64,000 nucleotides of DNA, taken from Brachybacterium endophyticum (GTDB lineage: Bacteria; Actinomycetota; Actinomycetes; Actinomycetales; Dermabacteraceae). Positions 60,312-64,000 of this stretch are shown here, piece after piece (the first letter of the stretch is position 1; each line of letters begins with the position of its first letter). Position numbers and translations under genes: made by a program. The notes under the pieces are model-generated. The model was not told where the DNA came from. It was given only the letters and a program-made list of their open reading frames with translations, and did not search any database. Location of the stretch: positions 124,001 through 188,000 of the forward strand of contig NZ_QFKX01000003.1 in NCBI RefSeq assembly GCF_003130585.1. The letters run 5' to 3'.

Positions 60312-61070
60312 ATGGAGCTGGACCTGAAGGATCGCGTCGTGGTGGTCACCGGTGCCGCCGGCGGCATCGGCGCCGTGCTCGCCGAGCGGTTCGCCGGCGA
60401 GGGAGCGCGCGTGGTCGCCCTGGACCTGGCCTTCCGCGCCCCGAGCGGCGAGGGGGCGATCGAGCAGGTCACCTGCAACGTCGCCGATCCCGACTCGGTC
60501 GCCGCCGCCGTCGCGACGATCGTGGAGCGCCACGGCACCATCGACGTGCTGGTCAACAACGCGGGCATCAACGTCGAGGGCCCCGTCTCCGACCTGGACT
60601 GGGAGCGCTGGCGCAGCTGCTTCGACGTCAACGTGGGCGGGGTGTTCCTGATGAGCAGGGAGGTCGCACCCGTGATGAAGGCTGCGGGACGCGGACGCAT
60701 CATCAACGCCGCCTCGTTCGCGGCGATCGTGCCGAGCGTCGGCAGCGCCGCCTACGCGGCCTCCAAGGCGGCCGTCGTCCAGCTCACGAAGGTGCTCGCC
60801 TCCGAGCTGGGTCCCTGGGACATCACCGTCAACGCCTATGCCCCCGGCATGGTCCCCACAGCGATGAACGGCTTCGCGGAGATGGCGCAGGAGGATCAGG
60901 ACCGTCTGCTGGACACGCTCTCGCTGCGCCGGTGGGAGAGCCCGGACGACGTCGCGGACCTGCTGATCTACCTCGCCAGCGACGCCTCGTCCTATATCAC
61001 CGGGACGCTCGTGGACGTCTCCGGTGGCAAACTCGCCACCCAGATCCCCGCTCGCGCCTACGGGCGCTGA
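60312..61070 (+). CDS. Short-chain dehydrogenase/reductase
   Basis: This 252-aa classical SDR has VVVVTGAAGGIGAVLAERFA, NNAG in DVLVNNAGINVEGP, and an active site NAASFAAIVPSVGSAAYAAS that runs into KAAV (Ser, YxxxK). DVSGGKL ends the domain. It resembles 3-oxoacyl-ACP reductase or sugar dehydrogenase-type SDRs. ATG 60312 has AGGAACGAGCG upstream. It is divergent from the SDR-GntR operon, and its 3' end overlaps the NhaA gene by 13 bp, tail to tail. Confidence 0.87.
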   Translation: MELDLKDRVVVVTGAAGGIGAVLAERFAGEGARVVALDLAFRAPSGEGAIEQVTCNVADPDSVAAAVATIVERHGTIDVLVNNAGINVEGPVSDLDWERWRSCFDVNVGGVFLMSREVAPVMKAAGRGRIINAASFAAIVPSVGSAAYAASKAAVVQLTKVLASELGPWDITVNAYAPGMVPTAMNGFAEMAQEDQDRLLDTLSLRRWESPDDVADLLIYLASDASSYITGTLVDVSGGKLATQIPARAYGR

Positions 61071-62389
61071 TCGGGGTCCTCGGCGCTGAAGACGTCGGGC
61101 ACTCCGTCGGCGTCCGCATCGGCACTCTCGCGACGTGCGATCTCGCGGTAGCGGCGATTGCGTGGCAGCAGGATCACGGCGCCCAGGACCGCCGCGACCA
61201 GCGAGGCGGTCAGCACGCCGACCTTCGCGTGGTCGTGCATCGGGTCGGAGGGGGCGAAGCTGAGCTCGGAGACCAGCAGCGAGACGGTGAAGCCGATCCC
61301 CGCGAGCGCCGCCATGCCCACCAGGTCCATCCAGCGGATGTCGGGGTCGAGGTTCGCGTGGCGCAGCCGCGTGACCAGGTACGTGGAGCCGACGATCCCG
61401 AGGATCTTCCCGCACACGAGGCCGACGATCACGCCGAGCGCCACGGTCGACTCCCAGGCCTCGAGCAGTCCGCTCGCACCGCCCACGGCGACCCCTGCGC
61501 TGAAGAACGCGAACACCGGCACGGCGATGCCGCTGCTGAGCGGCCGGAAGCGGTGCTCGAAGGTCTGGGCCAGGGAGTAGTCCGGGCCGTACTTCGAGCG
61601 TGAGCGCACCGGCACGGTGAAGGCGAGCACGACTCCGGCGATGGTCGCGTGCACTCCCGAGTTCAGGAACAGCGCCCAGGTGATCACGCCCAGCGGCAGC
61701 AGCAGGAACCAGGCGGCCCCGTAGGAGATCTTGAAAAGGCTCTCGGCCCGATGCGCGAGCAGCGCGTACAGCGCGATCGGGATCAGGGAGAGCGCGAGAT
61801 ACCCCAGGCGCAGGTCGGAGGTGTAGAAGATCGCGATGATGAGGATCGCGATCAGGTCGTCGACGATCGCCAGGGTGAGCAGGAAGGTGCGCACGGCCGA
61901 GGGCAGGTGCGAGCCCAGCAGGGCGAGCACCGCGAGGGCGAAGGCGATGTCGGTCGCGGCCGGGATCGCCCATCCGCCCAGCGCCCCGGGCGGGCCGAAG
62001 GTGTTGATGAGCGTGAAGATGACGGCCGGCACGGCGACACCGCCGGCGGCGGCGACCACCGGGACCAGGGCCTTGCCGGGGGAGCGCAGGTCCCCGGTCA
62101 CGAACTCCATCTTCAGCTCGAGCCCGGCGAGGAAGAAGAAGATCGCGAGCAGACCGTCGGCCGCCCAGTGGCCGATCGAGAGGTCCAGGTGGAAGTCGCC
62201 GATGTCGAAGCCCAGGTGGGCGTCGCGAACGCCGAAGTAGGCGTCGGCCAGCGGGGAGTTGGCGAGCACGAGGGCGAGCACGGTCGCTGCCAGCAGCACG
62301 AACCCGCCGGTGGTCTCCTGGGTCAGGATCTTCTCGATGCGCAGGTGCTCGCGATAGGTGCCACGGGCGAGCACTCGCTCCCTGTGCAT
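61058..62389 (-). CDS. nhaA: NhaA-type Na+/H+ antiporter
   Basis: This 443-aa protein has about 12 helices and clear NhaA features: GLLAIFFFLAGLELKMEFV, PAATDIAFALAVLALLGSHL and LTLAIVDDLIAILIIAIFY, holding the Asp pair that carries Na+ and H+. GIGFTVSLLVSELSF is the conserved late helix. NhaA exchanges two protons for one sodium to control pH and salt. ATG 62389 lies 2 bp after the stop of the second antiporter gene, so they are one operon. The 40-residue C-terminal tail is charged. Confidence 0.93.
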   Translation of the reverse strand: MHRERVLARGTYREHLRIEKILTQETTGGFVLLAATVLALVLANSPLADAYFGVRDAHLGFDIGDFHLDLSIGHWAADGLLAIFFFLAGLELKMEFVTGDLRSPGKALVPVVAAAGGVAVPAVIFTLINTFGPPGALGGWAIPAATDIAFALAVLALLGSHLPSAVRTFLLTLAIVDDLIAILIIAIFYTSDLRLGYLALSLIPIALYALLAHRAESLFKISYGAAWFLLLPLGVITWALFLNSGVHATIAGVVLAFTVPVRSRSKYGPDYSLAQTFEHRFRPLSSGIAVPVFAFFSAGVAVGGASGLLEAWESTVALGVIVGLVCGKILGIVGSTYLVTRLRHANLDPDIRWMDLVGMAALAGIGFTVSLLVSELSFAPSDPMHDHAKVGVLTASLVAAVLGAVILLPRNRRYREIARRESADADADGVPDVFSAEDPDQRP

Positions 62390-62391
62390 GC

Positions 62392-63906
62392 TCAGCGCTC
62401 CTCGGGGCGGGGCGGGGAGTCGAAGGCCCCGCCCGGCCGACGGCTGCTGCCGCCGCTCGGCATGGCCGGCCTGGTCCCGCGCACGTCCGGGTCCAGCCCG
62501 TCCAGCCGCGCGAGCGCCCGGCCCGGCACGCCGTCGGTGCGCACGACCAGCACCGTGATCCGGATCAGCATCAGCAGGCTCAGCAGGGCGCCGATCGCCT
62601 TCAGCCACCACGGCTGCGCGATGAACAGCAGCATCATCGCGATCAGCGTGGGGGCGAGGTACATGACGGCGCGCTGGACGTACCCGCCGAAGCTGGGCAT
62701 CTTCACGCCGGCGCTCTCGGCGACCGACTTCACCATGAAGTTCGGTCCGTTGCCGATGTAGGTCATCGCCCCGCACAGCACCGCGCCCAGGGAGATCGCC
62801 ACCAGGTACAGCTCGGGCACGTCGGCCACGCGGGGCTCGCCGGGCAGCTGGGAGGCCATCTCGAAGAACGTCGCGTAGGTCGGGGCGTTGTCGAGCACCG
62901 AGCTCAGCCCGCCGGTGAACACGAACAGCGTGATCTCGTTGAGGTGCAGGGACGGCGCGGCCGCGCGCAGCACGGCGAGCGCCGGGATCATCGTCAGGAA
63001 GATGCCGATGAACAGGGCGGCGACCTCCTGGATCGGCCCCATCTCGAACTCGTTGTCCTGGTAGCGCACGCGGCGGTCGCCGAAGCGCAGCGAGCACAGG
63101 GCGGCGCCGATCATGACGATCTCGCGCCAGGGCACGTAGCCCGACCACGCGGCGTGGCCGGAGACGATCTCCTCGGCGTCGATCGAGGGGATCAGGGCGA
63201 CGGCCGCGATGATCACCGCGAACCAGACGAAGTTCGAGGCGCCCGCGAGCTTCAGCGGGGTGATGTTCTCGCGGTCGGCGAGGACGTCCTCGGGCGTCTC
63301 GTGGGCGATGATGCGGCGGTCCAGCGCCCAGTACGTCAGCAGCAGCATCACGTTGACGAACAGCCACATCGGGAACAGGTGGAAGGTCCAGGTGAAGGGC
63401 ACCCCGCGCAGCATCCCCAGGAACAGCGGCGGGTCCCCGAGCGGCGTCAGCAGGCCGCCGCAGTTGGCGACGATGAAGATCGCGAAGACGACCGTGTGGG
63501 CCTTGTGCTTGCGTTCGGCGTTGGTGTTCAGCAGCGGGCGGATCAGCAGCATCGCGGCACCGGTGGTGCCGATGAAGCTCGCCAGCACGCCGCCGATCGC
63601 CAGGAAGATCGCGTTGGTGCGGGGCGTCGCGGCGATGTCGCCGCGCAGGAAGAAGCCGCCGGAGACGATGAACAGCGAGAGCAACAGGGCGATGAACTGC
63701 CCGTACTCGACGAGGGCGTCGACCACGAGATGCCATTCGCCCACGGCGAGCACGCCGATCGCGACGGGGACGCCGAGGACGAGGGCGTAGAGCAGCTGGT
63801 TGCGAGGGCGGTCCCAGAGCTTCGAGAGCGAGGGGACCAGCGGGGCGATCGCGATCGCCGCGAGCATCAGCACGAACGGTGCGATGGTCCATGCGGGGAA
63901 CGTCAT
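62392..63906 (-). CDS. Sodium:proton antiporter of the IT superfamily (NhaD-like)
   Basis: This 504-aa protein has about 12 helices. FIVANCGGLLTPLGDPPLFL and GLSSVLDNAPTYATFFEMAS are the two inverted Asn-containing hairpins of the CitM/NhaD/ArsB ion transporter superfamily, and YIGNGPNFMVKSVAESAGVK follows. It is likely a sodium:proton antiporter, though a carboxylate role cannot be excluded. The C-terminal 45 residues are Arg/Pro-rich and soluble. It is first in the operon with NhaA. ATG 63906 starts it, and the 94 bp after it show nothing else. Confidence 0.82.
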   Translation of the reverse strand: MTFPAWTIAPFVLMLAAIAIAPLVPSLSKLWDRPRNQLLYALVLGVPVAIGVLAVGEWHLVVDALVEYGQFIALLLSLFIVSGGFFLRGDIAATPRTNAIFLAIGGVLASFIGTTGAAMLLIRPLLNTNAERKHKAHTVVFAIFIVANCGGLLTPLGDPPLFLGMLRGVPFTWTFHLFPMWLFVNVMLLLTYWALDRRIIAHETPEDVLADRENITPLKLAGASNFVWFAVIIAAVALIPSIDAEEIVSGHAAWSGYVPWREIVMIGAALCSLRFGDRRVRYQDNEFEMGPIQEVAALFIGIFLTMIPALAVLRAAAPSLHLNEITLFVFTGGLSSVLDNAPTYATFFEMASQLPGEPRVADVPELYLVAISLGAVLCGAMTYIGNGPNFMVKSVAESAGVKMPSFGGYVQRAVMYLAPTLIAMMLLFIAQPWWLKAIGALLSLLMLIRITVLVVRTDGVPGRALARLDGLDPDVRGTRPAMPSGGSSRRPGGAFDSPPRPEER

Positions 63907-64000
63907 CGGGCCTCCTGGGGCAGGGAGTGGTGCAGTATCAGGGCCGTGAGCGCCCCGATGCCGACCAGACTTCCCGGCTCACCTGGCGCCCATCATGCCA

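Noticed and set aside
61058..63892. A minus-strand frame joining NhaA to sequence upstream as one 944-codon protein
   Set aside because: The upstream part is the wrong frame of the NhaD-like gene; NhaA has a proper ATG at 62389, 2 bp after that gene's stop.
1..64000. tRNA, rRNA, complete insertion sequence, prophage or CRISPR array
   Set aside because: I looked for tRNA T-loop patterns, transposase motifs and regular spaced repeats and saw none.

Overview
The window is about 64 kb of very GC-rich DNA. It has dense genes, many GTG starts and frequent 4-8 bp stop/start overlaps. The gene families are those of a Gram-positive actinobacterium: a WXG100 protein, DUF664/DinB proteins, FUSC proteins, a PncB-PncA fusion with an NrtR-type regulator, and MmyB-like XRE and NarL-type regulators. 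A member of the Micrococcales such as a Brachybacterium-like organism would fit, but nothing in the window proves the genus. I saw no rRNA, tRNA, CRISPR array, complete insertion sequence or prophage.

Layout. 1-4.5 kb: a metallophore/Dap-type pair (a PF13454 FAD/NAD(P)-binding protein cut by the window edge, and an SbnA-like PLP synthase) divergent from an ACR3/BASS-type transporter, then a pyrimidine-dimer glycosylase-like gene. 4.5-10.2 kb: a nucleotidyltransferase-like protein, a family III CoA-transferase, a tightly overlapping CPBP protease/histidine kinase/response regulator operon, and a HIT protein. 10.5-17.7 kb: a large secreted LamG-metallophosphoesterase with a His/Gly tail, an NCS1 permease with an isochorismatase-fold hydrolase, a FUSC membrane protein and a truncated XRE regulator. 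17.8-20.8 kb: a small cassette with two paralogous PH-like proteins flanking a WXG100 protein with a glycine-zipper C-terminus and an unknown 297-aa partner. This is the best candidate for an undescribed system. 20.8-25.4 kb: a phospholipase D-like protein, then a PncB-PncA fusion overlapping its NrtR-like regulator (NAD salvage). 25.4-35.8 kb: small stress and detoxification genes (ArsR with a SRPBCC protein, dienelactone hydrolase, PfpI, two DinB proteins, SDR, VOC proteins, DUF3253, GNAT), an MFS/hydrolase pair and an aldo/keto reductase. 35.8-46.2 kb: YccF, a CDF metal exporter divergent from a His-rich methyltransferase, a fructosamine-kinase-like gene, a second CPBP protease, an APC permease, SDR, 2TM, DinB and a peptidase-like hydrolase. 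46.2-55.5 kb: a second, larger FUSC protein, an MFS, EamA, an OsmC remnant, a quinone reductase, a phosphotransferase, and a DAACS symporter divergent from an IclR regulator. 55.6-64 kb: an aldo/keto reductase, an APC permease with a universal stress protein, an SDR-GntR operon divergent from another SDR, and a two-gene Na+/H+ antiporter operon.

Repeats and regulation. A family of long inverted-repeat elements sits in two convergent intergenic regions (13.7 kb and 38.6-38.9 kb). A separate 44-bp element occurs once inside the CoA-transferase gene and once in an intergenic region. Operator-like palindromes are visible upstream of the ArsR gene, in the IclR/DAACS divergent region, and between the CPBP operon and the HIT gene. 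Most genes look like ordinary accessory or housekeeping functions. All functional calls rest on motifs read by eye, not on database searches.
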